From Streptomyces naganishii JCM 4654 (GTDB taxonomy: Bacteria; Actinomycetota; Actinomycetes; Streptomycetales; Streptomycetaceae): DNA of 64,000 nucleotides. The position numbers and the translations under genes were made by a program. The stretch is taken from positions 46,010 to 110,009 of the forward strand of contig NZ_BMVF01000022.1 of the NCBI RefSeq assembly GCF_014650575.1, in the 5' to 3' direction. Position 1 is the first letter of the stretch. The number at the start of each line of letters is the position of its first letter. A model generated the notes under the pieces. The model was given only the letters and a program-made list of their open reading frames with translations. It had not been told where the DNA came from and did no database searches. This document shows, one piece after another, positions 43,000 through 51,001 of this stretch.

Positions 43000-43011
43000 A
43001 GTCAATTGACT
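43000..43011. promoter_or_regulatory. Perfect palindrome upstream of the chaplin gene
   Basis: AGTCAATTGACT is a perfect 12-bp palindrome, AT-rich in a GC-rich genome. It lies between the peptidase stop and the BldN-type chaplin promoter, 58 bp upstream of the -35 element. It could bind a developmental regulator; which one is unknown. Confidence 0.5.
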
Positions 43012-43068
43012 TCGGAATTCGACAGCACGTGCGGGAATGACTGAGAAGGGTGAATGCGACCATAAGCT

Positions 43069-43096
43069 CGTAGCTGTATTACTCCGTCCTCGTTAC
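43069..43096 (+). promoter_or_regulatory. Sigma-BldN-type promoter of the short chaplin gene
   Basis: CGTAGC (43069-43074) and CGTTAC (43091-43096) are separated by exactly 16 bp. They match the BldN consensus CGTAAC-N16-CGTTGA at 9 of 12 positions. Transcription would start near 43103, leaving a leader of about 45 nt with the AGGAGGA ribosome site before ATG 43147. Chaplin genes are known BldN targets in Streptomyces. Confidence 0.78.
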
Positions 43097-43146
43097 AGGT
43101 AATGCGATCAGCAAGACGGGATCGCGTTTGCCAACTAGGAGGAATA

Positions 43147-43380
43147 ATGATCAAGAAGGTCGTCGCTGCCGCTGTTGCCACCGGTGGGCTCGTTCTCGCG
43201 GGCGCGGGCATGGCCGCTGCCGACTCCGGTGCCCAGGGTGCCGCCGTGCACTCCCCGGGTGTCCTGTCCGGCAACGTCGTCCAGGTGCCCGTCCACGTCC
43301 CGGTGAACGTCTGCGGCAACACGATCTCGGTGATCGGGCTGCTGAACCCCGCCTTCGGCAACACCTGCATCAACAAGTGA
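43147..43380 (+). CDS. chpH: Short chaplin (ChpH-like hydrophobic aerial-hyphae protein)
   Basis: This 77-residue protein has a signal peptide of about 28 residues (MIKKVVAAAVATGGLVLAGAGMAAA) and one chaplin domain (SPGVLSGNVVQVPVHVPVNVCGNTISVIGLLNPAFGNTCINK) with the two conserved Cys. Short chaplins assemble into amyloid-like films on aerial hyphae and spores and lower surface tension. It is preceded by a BldN-type promoter and followed by a terminator, with the long chaplin gene next. This order matches chpH-chpC of S. coelicolor, from which the symbol is inferred. Confidence 0.93.
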   Translation: MIKKVVAAAVATGGLVLAGAGMAAADSGAQGAAVHSPGVLSGNVVQVPVHVPVNVCGNTISVIGLLNPAFGNTCINK

Positions 43381-43441
43381 CGTTGTGCCCCGCCCCGTGA
43401 GGGTCCGGCTCCGTCGACTCCGTGGCGGGTTCTGAACCAGT

Positions 43442-43476
43442 CGGCCCCGGAGCGCACGCCATGCGCTCCGGGGCCG
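43442..43476 (+). terminator. Hairpin terminator after the short chaplin gene
   Basis: CGGCCCCGGAGCGCA and TGCGCTCCGGGGCCG form a perfect 15-bp stem around CGCCA. It separates the short and long chaplin genes. Confidence 0.85.
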
Positions 43477-43529
43477 CCCGGTTTTCCGCGAAGTTTCCCC
43501 GAAAAAGTCGAAGGCAGGAATTCATCACT

Positions 43530-44366
43530 ATGCGACAGGTCACCCGCAAGGGCCTGATGACCATGGCGGCGGCCACCGGCGTGCTCGCCGCCGCGGCCGG
43601 CGCCGCCCACGCCGACGCGGGCGCGGCCGGTGCCGCGTCGGGCTCCCCGGGCGTGCTCTCCGGCAACACCGTGCAGGTCCCGGTGCACGTGCCGGTGAAC
43701 GTCTGCGGCAACACCGTGAACGTCGTCGGGCTGCTCAACCCGGCCGTAGGCAACAGCTGCGCCAACGAAGGCGGCGGCAGCGGCTCGTCCGGCGGGTACG
43801 GCGACTCCGGCCACGGGGATCACGGCCACGGCGGCGCCCACGCCGGCGGCCACACCGGCGACTCGCCCGGCGTCGGTTCGGGCAACCACGTCCAGGCGCC
43901 GGTCGACGTGCCCGTCAACGTCTGCGGCAACAGCGTCAATGTGATCGGCGTGGGCAACGCCGCCGTGGGCAACGACTGCGCGAACACGGGCGGCGGCCAC
44001 CACAACCCTCCGGGCGGCCACGAGAACCCGCCCGGCACCCCGGGCCAGCCCGGTCACCCGGGACACCCCGGTCACCCCGGCACGCCCGGTCACCCCGGCC
44101 AGCCGGGCCATCCCGGAACCCCCGGTCACCCGGGCACGCCCGGCCACCCCGGCACGCCCGCGACGCCGCCCTCCACCGGAGGGAAGACGCCCGGCGGCTC
44201 CTCGCGCGTGAGCACGCCCGGCACGCAGACCGTCGCCGTGCCCGGCGGCCGGGCACAGCTCGCGCACACCGGCAGTGACCTGCCCATGGGCCTCGTCCTC
44301 CCGGCGGGCGCGGGCGCGCTGCTCGCCGGCGCCGTGCTGTACCGCAGGGCGCGCGCCTCGGCCTGA
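43530..44366 (+). CDS. chpC: Long chaplin with LAHTG sorting signal and collagen-like spacer
   Basis: This 278-residue protein has a signal peptide (about 1-32) and two chaplin domains, each with a Cys pair (VPVNVCGNTVNVVGLLNPAVGNSC; VPVNVCGNSVNVIGVGNAAVGNDC), separated by a Gly/His-rich linker. A region of about 14 PGx triplets (PGTPGQPGHPGHPG...) follows. The C-terminal sorting signal LAHTG is at residues 244-248, with a hydrophobic helix and RRARASA tail. A class E sortase would link it to peptidoglycan, so it anchors the short chaplins to the wall. The sortase itself is not in this window near it. The ribosome site is AAGGCAGG. Confidence 0.93.
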   Translation: MRQVTRKGLMTMAAATGVLAAAAGAAHADAGAAGAASGSPGVLSGNTVQVPVHVPVNVCGNTVNVVGLLNPAVGNSCANEGGGSGSSGGYGDSGHGDHGHGGAHAGGHTGDSPGVGSGNHVQAPVDVPVNVCGNSVNVIGVGNAAVGNDCANTGGGHHNPPGGHENPPGTPGQPGHPGHPGHPGTPGHPGQPGHPGTPGHPGTPGHPGTPATPPSTGGKTPGGSSRVSTPGTQTVAVPGGRAQLAHTGSDLPMGLVLPAGAGALLAGAVLYRRARASA

Positions 44367-44386
44367 CCCGGCGCATACATGACAGA

Positions 44387-44413
44387 GCGGGCCCCGCGTC
44401 CGGCGGGGCCCGC
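44387..44413. terminator. Bidirectional terminator after chpC
   Basis: GCGGGCCCCGC and GCGGGGCCCGC form a perfect 11-bp stem around GTCCG, between converging genes. Confidence 0.78.
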
Positions 44414-44435
44414 CGCTCGTCGGGACCGTCTCAGC

Positions 44436-44624
44436 TCACCACGTGGCGCGCACCTGGCGGATGATCCGCCGGCGCAACCGCACCCTGCGGCTGCCGTCGC
44501 GCAGCAGGCTCAGACGGTACAACTCCCAGTGACCGTACTCGGCGTGGTCCGTCAGCAGGCGTGCCGTCTCCTTGCGGGACACCCCGCGCGGTACGTACAC
44601 GTCGACAAATTCGTATTCCGGCAT
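44436..44624 (-). CDS. DUF5703 family protein
   Basis: This small 62-residue protein has the start MPEYEFVDVYVPRGVSRKETARLLTDHAEYGHWELYRL and a strongly basic end (RRVRLRRRIIRQVRATW). It matches the DUF5703 family of actinobacteria. No catalytic motif is seen. It converges with chpC, and a divergent gene starts 47 bp upstream. The basic tail might contact nucleic acid or membrane, which is speculation. Confidence 0.78.
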   Translation of the reverse strand: MPEYEFVDVYVPRGVSRKETARLLTDHAEYGHWELYRLSLLRDGSRRVRLRRRIIRQVRATW

Positions 44625-44671
44625 CGCATCTATTGTGCGGTCCGGGGCCCGGTACGGATAGCGTCTGCACT

Positions 44672-45361
44672 ATGTCTGATGCTGCGCAGCCCACCGCTGC
44701 CGAGGTACGCGCCGCCGCCGAGGCGGTCAAGACCGCGCTCGACCGCCACCTGGCCGCGGTCGAACGCAGGTCGGGGGAGGACGACCCGGCCGTCTACGAG
44801 GCGTTCAACCAGCTGGCGGCGGCCGCCGAGGCCTACGACGAGCTGCTCTACGACCGCTACGACGAGGTCACGCCCTTCGAGATCCCCGGTGACGACACGC
44901 TGCCGCCGTACACGGGCCCCGAGGAGCCGCACGCGATCAGCGTGCTGATCCGCCGCGACTACACCGTGGCCGAGCCGCAGCGGCTGCTGGCCCAGGCCGA
45001 GCGGGTGGAGGCCGCGGACTCCGAGGCCGGCGTGGGCGCGGGCGGGGACGCCTCCGGCACGGTGCCCGGGGCGCTCGGCGTCCTCTTCGGCGAGTTCGAA
45101 CCGGACGAGATCGCCTCACGGCACAAGGAGTTCGGCCTGGAGGAGGCCGACTCCACCCTGTGGGTCACGGCTTCGGACGAGCCCTCCGACCCCGGCGAAT
45201 GGCTGGAGACGCCCTTCGAGCACGTCGACCCCGACCGGGTGGTCTGCCGCTTCGACGTGAGCGCCGTCTTCGACGACGAGGAGGACGAGGAGGACGACCT
45301 CGACACCGACCTCGAGGAGGAGGACGAGGACCTGGAACCGCTGGACGCGACCGACCACTGA
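44672..45361 (+). CDS. Conserved acidic hypothetical protein
   Basis: This 229-residue protein is unrecognised by function. Residues 1-60 are helical and charged (EVRAAAEAVKTALDRHLAAVERRSG). The middle has FEIPGDDTLPPYTGPEEPHAISVLIRRDYTV and LGVLFGEFEPDEIASRHKEFGLEEADSTLWV. The last 25 residues are almost all Asp/Glu. The RRDY...A and EPDEIASR stretches look conserved in Streptomyces. No signal or membrane segment is present. The gene could begin leaderless: TACGGAT lies about 15 bp before the ATG. Confidence 0.65.
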   Translation: MSDAAQPTAAEVRAAAEAVKTALDRHLAAVERRSGEDDPAVYEAFNQLAAAAEAYDELLYDRYDEVTPFEIPGDDTLPPYTGPEEPHAISVLIRRDYTVAEPQRLLAQAERVEAADSEAGVGAGGDASGTVPGALGVLFGEFEPDEIASRHKEFGLEEADSTLWVTASDEPSDPGEWLETPFEHVDPDRVVCRFDVSAVFDDEEDEEDDLDTDLEEEDEDLEPLDATDH

Positions 45362-45425
45362 GCGGGCGCTGAGCGGGGCCGCCCTCGCCCGCTCCGCCGC
45401 CCTCCCCTCAGACCTCGGACCCGGC

Positions 45426-47687
45426 CTAGCCCGCCGCCTGCTCGCTCGCCTGTGTGCGGAGCAGGACGGGCAGGCGGGTCGTACGGGGTCTGGCCGCGAC
45501 CTCGGCCACGGCCCGGGGGAGTGCCTGGTCCACGCCGTGCACCACGGACAGGTGCCGGCTCGCCCGCCCGAACGCCGTGTAGACCCACGGCCGGCTGAGG
45601 GCCTGCGCCGCGTCCCCGGGGAGCACCACGACCACGGCGGGCCACCGGCCGCCGGCGGCCTGGTGCGCGGTCAGCGCCCACCCGTGCCGCACCGAACCCT
45701 CCACCCGGTCCCTGGGTACGACGACCGTCTCGCCCGGGCAGGACAGGCGCAGCCCCTCGGCCTCGGCGCCCACCACCTCGCCCGGCACCGTACGGCCGGG
45801 GGCGGGGGAGTAGGCGATCCGGTCGCCCGGGTCGAACCCGCCGAAGCGGCCGGGACCCGGGTTGAGCCGTTCCTTGAGCGCCGCGTTCAGCACCCGGGTG
45901 CCCGCCGCGCCGCCGTGGCCCGGAGTGATCACCACGGTCTGCGCGGCCGGGACGCCGATCGCCCGCGGCACGGAGTCCGCGACGAGCTGCACGGTCCGGT
46001 GCACGGCCTCGCCGGCGTCCCGCACCGGCACGATGACGACCTCCTTGCCGGGCGCCTCCACCTGGGTCAGCTCGCCGATGCCGATGCCGGAGACCAGCTC
46101 GCCCAGCGGACCCGGGTCGGGCACCCGGGAGGCGACCTGCGGGCACACCCGCGCCGCCAGCAGGTCCGCGAAGACCCGGCCAGGACCCGCCGACCACAGC
46201 ACCCCCGGATCCCCCGCGCACACCAGGCGGGCCCCGTCCGGCAGCGACTCCACCAGCAGCGCCGCGGTCTCGACGTCCAGCTGGGGCGCGTCGAGCACGA
46301 CGAGGAGGTCCAGGGCGAGCGCCCCGTCGCCGTCCCGCCCCGGGCCCTCGGCCCCGGACAGCAGCCCGGCGACCGTGACCACACCGGGCTGCCCGGAGCT
46401 CCCGGTGCCGGGGTCGCCGCCGGGGTGGCCGGCGGGCCGTGCGTCCCGCAGCAGTGCGGCGAAGTCGTCCCGGCCCAGCGGGCTGTGCGCGGCGGCCCAG
46501 GCCCGCAGCCCGAGGGCGCTCGCCTCGGCGAGCAGCCGCGCCGGCTCCACGCGGGAGGCCTCGCCGCCGGTGTGCAGGACCAGGCCGTGTCCGGCGACCG
46601 CGCGGATCAGCTCGGCGGCGGAGCCGCGCGCCGAGGCCGCGGCCCGCTCCCAGCCCTCGGCCGAACCACTCTCCTTCGGCACGGAGTTGAGCAGCCGGGC
46701 CAGTCCGTCGGCGAGGCTCTCCTCGGCGAGCGCGTACCGTTCGAGGCCGACCAGGACGCGGACCGGGCGCCGCGGGCCCTCGGCGTCCCCGTCCTCGCCC
46801 TCTTCCTCGTCCGTGGGCTCGGCGACGGGGGCCCCGGGCTCCTCCAGGGCGTCCTGGAAGACCAGTGCCTCGCCCTCGGTGAGCGCGCTGCTCAGCGCGG
46901 CCTCGGGGTCGGGCACCCCGCGCTGGGCCAGGGCGGCGGTCAGCGCGGGCGCCTCCAGGGCCGTATGCCCGGCGAGGGCCGCCTGTTCGAGAAGCCGGAC
47001 CGTGAAGGCGCGGCCGCGCCGCTCGTCGTCCGGGCCGCACTCCGCGCCGAGCAGGCCCCGCGCGAAGGTGTCGGCCTGCTCGAGGCGTACGCCGGTCACG
47101 CGCAGCAGCAGCCAGGGGTCCGCGCGCAGCCGCTGCGCGGCGCCCTCGCCGAGGACCGCGGCGGCCTGCGCGGCGAGCGCTTCGGGTGCGCCTCCCTCGG
47201 CCAGGACGCCGCGCACCGCCTGGACGGCCTCCGGCGCGGGCCCGGCGGGGGCGGGCGCCGTCTCGGCGGGCACGGGCGCGGGCCGCCGCACCGGCTCCGG
47301 GGCGGGTCGGCGGCGGGCCGGCTCCGGCTCGGCGAACAGGTCGGCCGTGGGCTTGGCACCGCTCTCCACGGCACGCACCGCGGCGAGCAGATCGGCCGCC
47401 GTGCCGGTCAGCTTGCCGCCGCTCTCGACGGGTCGGGCCTTCTCCGCCTTCCGCTGCTCGATCCGCTCCCGCTCGATCCGCTGAGCAGCGAGCTCGGCCT
47501 CCGCCTCGGAAAGCCCGCCGCCACCGGCGTCACCGCCGTCACCCGCACCACCGCCGGCGGCACGGGCCTCACCGGTGCCACCCGCAGTGGCATCCGCCTC
47601 ACCGGCGTCGCCCGGGCCGCCCCCGTCGGACGGAAGGTCCGGGGTCCCCGGCTCGGCCTGCTCCGTGGTCTCCGGGTCCGTGCTCAC
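45426..47687 (-). CDS. RecD2-like helicase-fold protein with degenerate ATPase motifs
   Basis: This 753-residue protein has a low-complexity N-terminus (about 1-85, Gly/Ala/Asp-rich). A helix-hairpin-helix-type region follows (about 150-260, VLGEGAAQRLRADPWLLLRVTGVRLEQADTFARGLLG), then a RecD-like helicase core. Motif VI (LTAHQAAGGRWPAVVVVLPGDA) and VYTAFGRASRHLSVVHG are easily aligned to RecD. The Walker A position (VLHTGGEASRVE) lacks GKT, and Walker B (LVVLDAPQLD) lacks DE. It therefore probably no longer hydrolyses ATP, yet the gene is intact. Its stop-proximal partner is an aldo/keto reductase gene upstream, overlapping by 4 bp. Confidence 0.75.
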   Translation of the reverse strand: MSTDPETTEQAEPGTPDLPSDGGGPGDAGEADATAGGTGEARAAGGGAGDGGDAGGGGLSEAEAELAAQRIERERIEQRKAEKARPVESGGKLTGTAADLLAAVRAVESGAKPTADLFAEPEPARRRPAPEPVRRPAPVPAETAPAPAGPAPEAVQAVRGVLAEGGAPEALAAQAAAVLGEGAAQRLRADPWLLLRVTGVRLEQADTFARGLLGAECGPDDERRGRAFTVRLLEQAALAGHTALEAPALTAALAQRGVPDPEAALSSALTEGEALVFQDALEEPGAPVAEPTDEEEGEDGDAEGPRRPVRVLVGLERYALAEESLADGLARLLNSVPKESGSAEGWERAAASARGSAAELIRAVAGHGLVLHTGGEASRVEPARLLAEASALGLRAWAAAHSPLGRDDFAALLRDARPAGHPGGDPGTGSSGQPGVVTVAGLLSGAEGPGRDGDGALALDLLVVLDAPQLDVETAALLVESLPDGARLVCAGDPGVLWSAGPGRVFADLLAARVCPQVASRVPDPGPLGELVSGIGIGELTQVEAPGKEVVIVPVRDAGEAVHRTVQLVADSVPRAIGVPAAQTVVITPGHGGAAGTRVLNAALKERLNPGPGRFGGFDPGDRIAYSPAPGRTVPGEVVGAEAEGLRLSCPGETVVVPRDRVEGSVRHGWALTAHQAAGGRWPAVVVVLPGDAAQALSRPWVYTAFGRASRHLSVVHGVDQALPRAVAEVAARPRTTRLPVLLRTQASEQAAG

Positions 47688-48667
47688 AGCGTGCTCCAGT
47701 CGTGATCGGGATAGCGGTGCAGGGGCGCCGACACGTCGTCGAGCGCCCGGCAGATCTCGTCAGGAAGACTAAGCGCCTCCACTGACAACGCCGCCGTGAG
47801 CTGCTGCGCGTTGCGCGCGCCGACGATCGGGGCGGCCACGCCCGGCCGGTCGCGGACCCAGGCGAGGGCGACCTGGAGCGGGGTCACCGCCAGTCCGTCC
47901 GCGGCCGTGGTCACCGCGTCCACGATGCGGCTCGCGGTGTCGTCGAGGTACGGCTCCACGAACGGCGCCAGGTGCTCGGAGGCGCCCCGCGAGTCGGCCG
48001 GGGTCCCGTTGCGGTACTTGCCGGTCAGCACCCCGCGCCCCAGCGGGGAGGAGGGCAGCAGGCCGATGCCCAGGTCGACCGCGGCGGGCAGCACCTCGCG
48101 CTCGACGCCGCGCTGGAGCAGGGAGTACTCCATCTGCGTGCTCGCCAGCCGGGTGCGCGCGCCCGGCGCCGCGAGCTGCCAGGTCGCGGCCTTGGCCAGC
48201 TGCCAGCCGCAGAAGTTGGACACCCCGGCGTAGCGCACCCGGCCGCTGGTGACGGCCAGGTCGAGGGCGTGGAGGGTCTCCTCCAGCGGGGTGAACGGGT
48301 CGTAGGCGTGGACGTGCCACACGTCGACGTGGTCCGTGCCCAGGCGGCCCAGGGAGGCGTCCAGTGCCGCCAGCAGATGCCCGCGGGAGCCGTCGAAGCG
48401 GCGGTCCGGGTCGGGGACGCTGCCCGCCTTGGTCGAGATGACCAGGTCACGGCGTGGCACCAGGCCGTCTATGAGCCGCCCCAGCAGATACTCGGCCTCC
48501 CCGTCGCCGTACACGTCGGCCGTGTCGACGAGGGTGCCGCCCGCCTCCCAGAACGCCTTCAGCATGTCCGCGGCGTCGTGCTCGTCGGTGTCCCGGCCCC
48601 AGGTGAGGGTGCCGAGGCCGATGCGGGACACGCGCAGGCCCGTACGGCCGAGATGCCTCTGCTCCAT
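47684..48667 (-). CDS. Aldo/keto reductase
   Basis: This 327-residue NADPH-dependent reductase has a TIM barrel with the catalytic tetrad: Asp-Tyr in LVDTADVYGDGEAE, Lys in LVISTKAGSVPDPD and His in HVDVWHVHAYDPFTPLEETLHAL. The cofactor phosphate-binding end is RDRPGVAAPIVGARNAQQL. The length is normal. It shares a 4-bp overlap with the pseudo-helicase gene that follows, so they are co-translated, although no functional link is evident. It is divergent from the F420-type oxidoreductase. Confidence 0.9.
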   Translation of the reverse strand: MEQRHLGRTGLRVSRIGLGTLTWGRDTDEHDAADMLKAFWEAGGTLVDTADVYGDGEAEYLLGRLIDGLVPRRDLVISTKAGSVPDPDRRFDGSRGHLLAALDASLGRLGTDHVDVWHVHAYDPFTPLEETLHALDLAVTSGRVRYAGVSNFCGWQLAKAATWQLAAPGARTRLASTQMEYSLLQRGVEREVLPAAVDLGIGLLPSSPLGRGVLTGKYRNGTPADSRGASEHLAPFVEPYLDDTASRIVDAVTTAADGLAVTPLQVALAWVRDRPGVAAPIVGARNAQQLTAALSVEALSLPDEICRALDDVSAPLHRYPDHDWSTL

Positions 48668-48820
48668 GAACGCCGAGATTACTGGCCAGGGATGAGGCGT
48701 GGGTTACCTGTGGACAACCGGATTTCCGGCCGGCGGGGCCGCCCCGCGAGGCGGCCGTCACACGCGCCGTGGCCTGCCACGACGGGCGCCCGCGCGCTAG
48801 GGTCTCCCGCACAAGGGACG

Positions 48821-48834
48821 TTACTGATCGGTAA
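48821..48834. promoter_or_regulatory. Palindrome in front of the LLM oxidoreductase gene
   Basis: TTACTGATCGGTAA pairs at six of seven positions. It lies directly upstream of the AAGGGGAG ribosome site and 10 bp from the start codon, so a bound protein would block transcription or translation. It is of TetR-operator type, but no regulator gene is adjacent. Confidence 0.55.
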
Positions 48835-48844
48835 GGGGAGCGGC

Positions 48845-49900
48845 ATGCAGCTCGGGATCAACCTCGGCTACTGGGGTGCCGGGATGGACGCGGACAATCT
48901 GGCCGTCGCCAGGGAGGCGGACCGCCTCGGCTACGCCGTGTGCTGGGCCGCCGAGGCGTACGGCTCGGACGCGGCCACCGTGCTCGCCTGGGTCGCCGCG
49001 CAGACCGAGCGCATCGACGTCGGCTCGGCGATCTTCCAGATCCCCGCCCGGCAGCCCGCCATGACCGCGATGACGGCCGCGACGCTCGACTCGCTCTCCG
49101 GCGGCCGTTTCCGCCTCGGCCTCGGCGTCTCGGGACCGCAGGTCTCCGAGGGCTGGTACGGCGTCAAGTTCGACAAGCCGCTGGCCCGCACCCGCGAGTA
49201 CGTCGAGATCATCCGCAAGGCCATGACCCGCGAGCGCCTCTCCTACGACGGCGAGCACTGGACGCTGCCGCTGCCCGGCGGCCCCGGCAAGCCGATCAAG
49301 CTGACCGTGCACCCGCAGCGCGAGCACATCCCGCTCTACATCGCCGCCATCGGCCCGAAGAACCTGGAGCAGACCGGCGAGATCGCCGACGGCGCGCTGC
49401 TGATCTTCCCCTCCGCCGACCACCTGGAGGACACGGCGCTGCGCCACCTGCGCGCCGGGCGCGAGAAGGCCGGCCTGACCATGGAGGGCTTCGACGTCTG
49501 CCCGACCCTGCCGCTCGCCGTCGGCGAGGACCAGGACGTGGGCCGCCTCGCCGACACCTTCCGCCCCTACACCGCCCTCTACGTCGGCGGCATGGGCAGC
49601 CGCAAGCAGAACTTCTACAACCAGCTCGCCTGCCGCATGGGCTACGAGAAGCAGGCCGCCGAGATCCAGGACAAGTACCTGTCCGGCGACAAGCAGGGCG
49701 CGGCGGCCGCCGTACCGCAGGAGCTCATCGACCAGACCACGCTGCTCGGCTCGGTGGACCGGATCGCCGACCGGATGCGGGCCTACGCGGCGGCCGGCGT
49801 CACCACGCTGACCCTGGCGCCCGCCGGCTTCACCCTGGACGAGCGGCTCGCCTCGCTCCGGGCGGGCACCGAGGCCCTGGAGCGCGCCGGACTGGCGTGA
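48845..49900 (+). CDS. LLM class F420-dependent oxidoreductase
   Basis: This 351-residue luciferase-like monooxygenase-fold protein uses coenzyme F420 in this subgroup. It has the N-terminal MQLGINLGYWGAGMDADNLAVAREADRLGYAVCWAAEAYGSD, followed by VGSAIFQIPARQPAMTAMTAATLDSLSGGRFRLGLGVSGPQVSEGWYG. The substrate is unknown. The ATG has a strong AAGGGGAG site. A palindrome overlaps its leader, and a hairpin terminator follows. It is divergent from the aldo/keto reductase. Confidence 0.9.
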   Translation: MQLGINLGYWGAGMDADNLAVAREADRLGYAVCWAAEAYGSDAATVLAWVAAQTERIDVGSAIFQIPARQPAMTAMTAATLDSLSGGRFRLGLGVSGPQVSEGWYGVKFDKPLARTREYVEIIRKAMTRERLSYDGEHWTLPLPGGPGKPIKLTVHPQREHIPLYIAAIGPKNLEQTGEIADGALLIFPSADHLEDTALRHLRAGREKAGLTMEGFDVCPTLPLAVGEDQDVGRLADTFRPYTALYVGGMGSRKQNFYNQLACRMGYEKQAAEIQDKYLSGDKQGAAAAVPQELIDQTTLLGSVDRIADRMRAYAAAGVTTLTLAPAGFTLDERLASLRAGTEALERAGLA

Positions 49901-49959
49901 CGCCGGCCCCGGCACGAGCGGCGACGCCGGACGGCCGGAGAGCCACCGCGAGTCTTCCG

Positions 49960-50000
49960 CGGCCGTGGTGGGGGCTCGGGGGTCTTCCCCGCCACGGCCG
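49960..50000 (+). terminator. Hairpin terminator after the LLM gene
   Basis: CGGCCGTGGTGGGG and CCCCGCCACGGCCG pair over 14 bp with one G-T. The remaining 184 bp to the next gene hold its ribosome site (GGGAGG) and a TTGACT that may be a -35; nothing else is seen. Confidence 0.7.
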
Positions 50001-50184
50001 TCACGAGGAACAACGCGCCCGGCGCCCCGGGGTTACGCCCCTGGGACGCCGTCGTCGCACACCGGCCCCGGACCGCCGTTCCTCCGTTCGGCGCAGTGGT
50101 CCGGCACCCCTGTTGCGGCACCCCCGCACCCGCACTTGACTCGTCCCGTGCGGCGGTCCGGCGGTCCGGCAGGGAGGTGGCCCG

Positions 50185-50973
50185 ATGCTTTCGCCCAGGA
50201 GCCTGTTCCAGGAGATCCTCGACCACGACGAGTCGTTCCGGCTGTTCTGCTCGATCGCGGCCGGCGGGGAGGCCCAGGGCGGCTGGGAGAACGGGCGCAT
50301 CGCCGCCCTCGTACCGCCGCGGGAGCGCGCCCTCGCCCCGAAGATCGCGCGCCACGGGGCCGACGAGGACAAGCACGGGCGCATCTTCCGCGCCCTGCTC
50401 TCCAGGCGCGGTCTGGAGCCCGTCCCGGTGCCCCCGGAGACCGACTACACCATGCTCCTGGAGCGGCGGGGCATCGGCCTGGCGCACGAGCGGCTGCGCT
50501 CCGACGAGCCGCTCACCGTGGCGGACATCGTGGTCTACCTGGCGCACAGCCGGGTCACCGAACAGCGCGCCGCCGAGCAGATGCGGCTGCTGCGCCGGCA
50601 CTTCGGCGACCACCCCGAACTCGGGCGCGCCGTGCGGATGATCGCCGACGACGAGGACAACCACCTCGCCTACTGCCACGAGGAGCTGCTGCGCCTGGCC
50701 GCCGCCGGGCACGGACGGCACATCCAGCGCACCCTGCGCGCCTGCGCGCTGGCCGAGATCCGCGTCCACCGGGACGTGAGCCTCGCCGTCATGGCCCGCA
50801 TGGGCGGCATCCTCGGCTGGTCCCGGGCCAGGTCCGCGCTGCTCGCCGCCGGCATCCACGCCCTGCACGCCTACGAACGCCTCGCCGGCTGGCGGCGCAT
50901 GGTCACCCTGAAGGCGCCCGCCCGCCGCGACCCCCTCGGCGGCCCGGCCACCCCGTCCCCGGAGTACGCCTGA
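50185..50973 (+). CDS. Ferritin-like domain protein
   Basis: This 262-residue helical protein has repeated E/D-x2-H motifs suitable for a di-iron site: ARHGADEDKHGRIF, VYLAHSRVTEQRAAEQM and RMIADDEDNHLAYCHEELLRL. These fit the ferritin-like / rubrerythrin-type superfamily. The C-terminal helix ILGWSRARSALLAAGIHALHAYERLAGW is hydrophobic. The function is unknown; iron-dependent oxidation is possible. It converges with corA. Confidence 0.75.
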   Translation: MLSPRSLFQEILDHDESFRLFCSIAAGGEAQGGWENGRIAALVPPRERALAPKIARHGADEDKHGRIFRALLSRRGLEPVPVPPETDYTMLLERRGIGLAHERLRSDEPLTVADIVVYLAHSRVTEQRAAEQMRLLRRHFGDHPELGRAVRMIADDEDNHLAYCHEELLRLAAAGHGRHIQRTLRACALAEIRVHRDVSLAVMARMGGILGWSRARSALLAAGIHALHAYERLAGWRRMVTLKAPARRDPLGGPATPSPEYA

Positions 50974-51001
50974 CCCCGGCGGCGCCCGGCCGCAGTGGGG
51001 A

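Noticed and set aside
45426..47687. Active RecD helicase
   Set aside because: Both Walker A and Walker B lack their essential residues.
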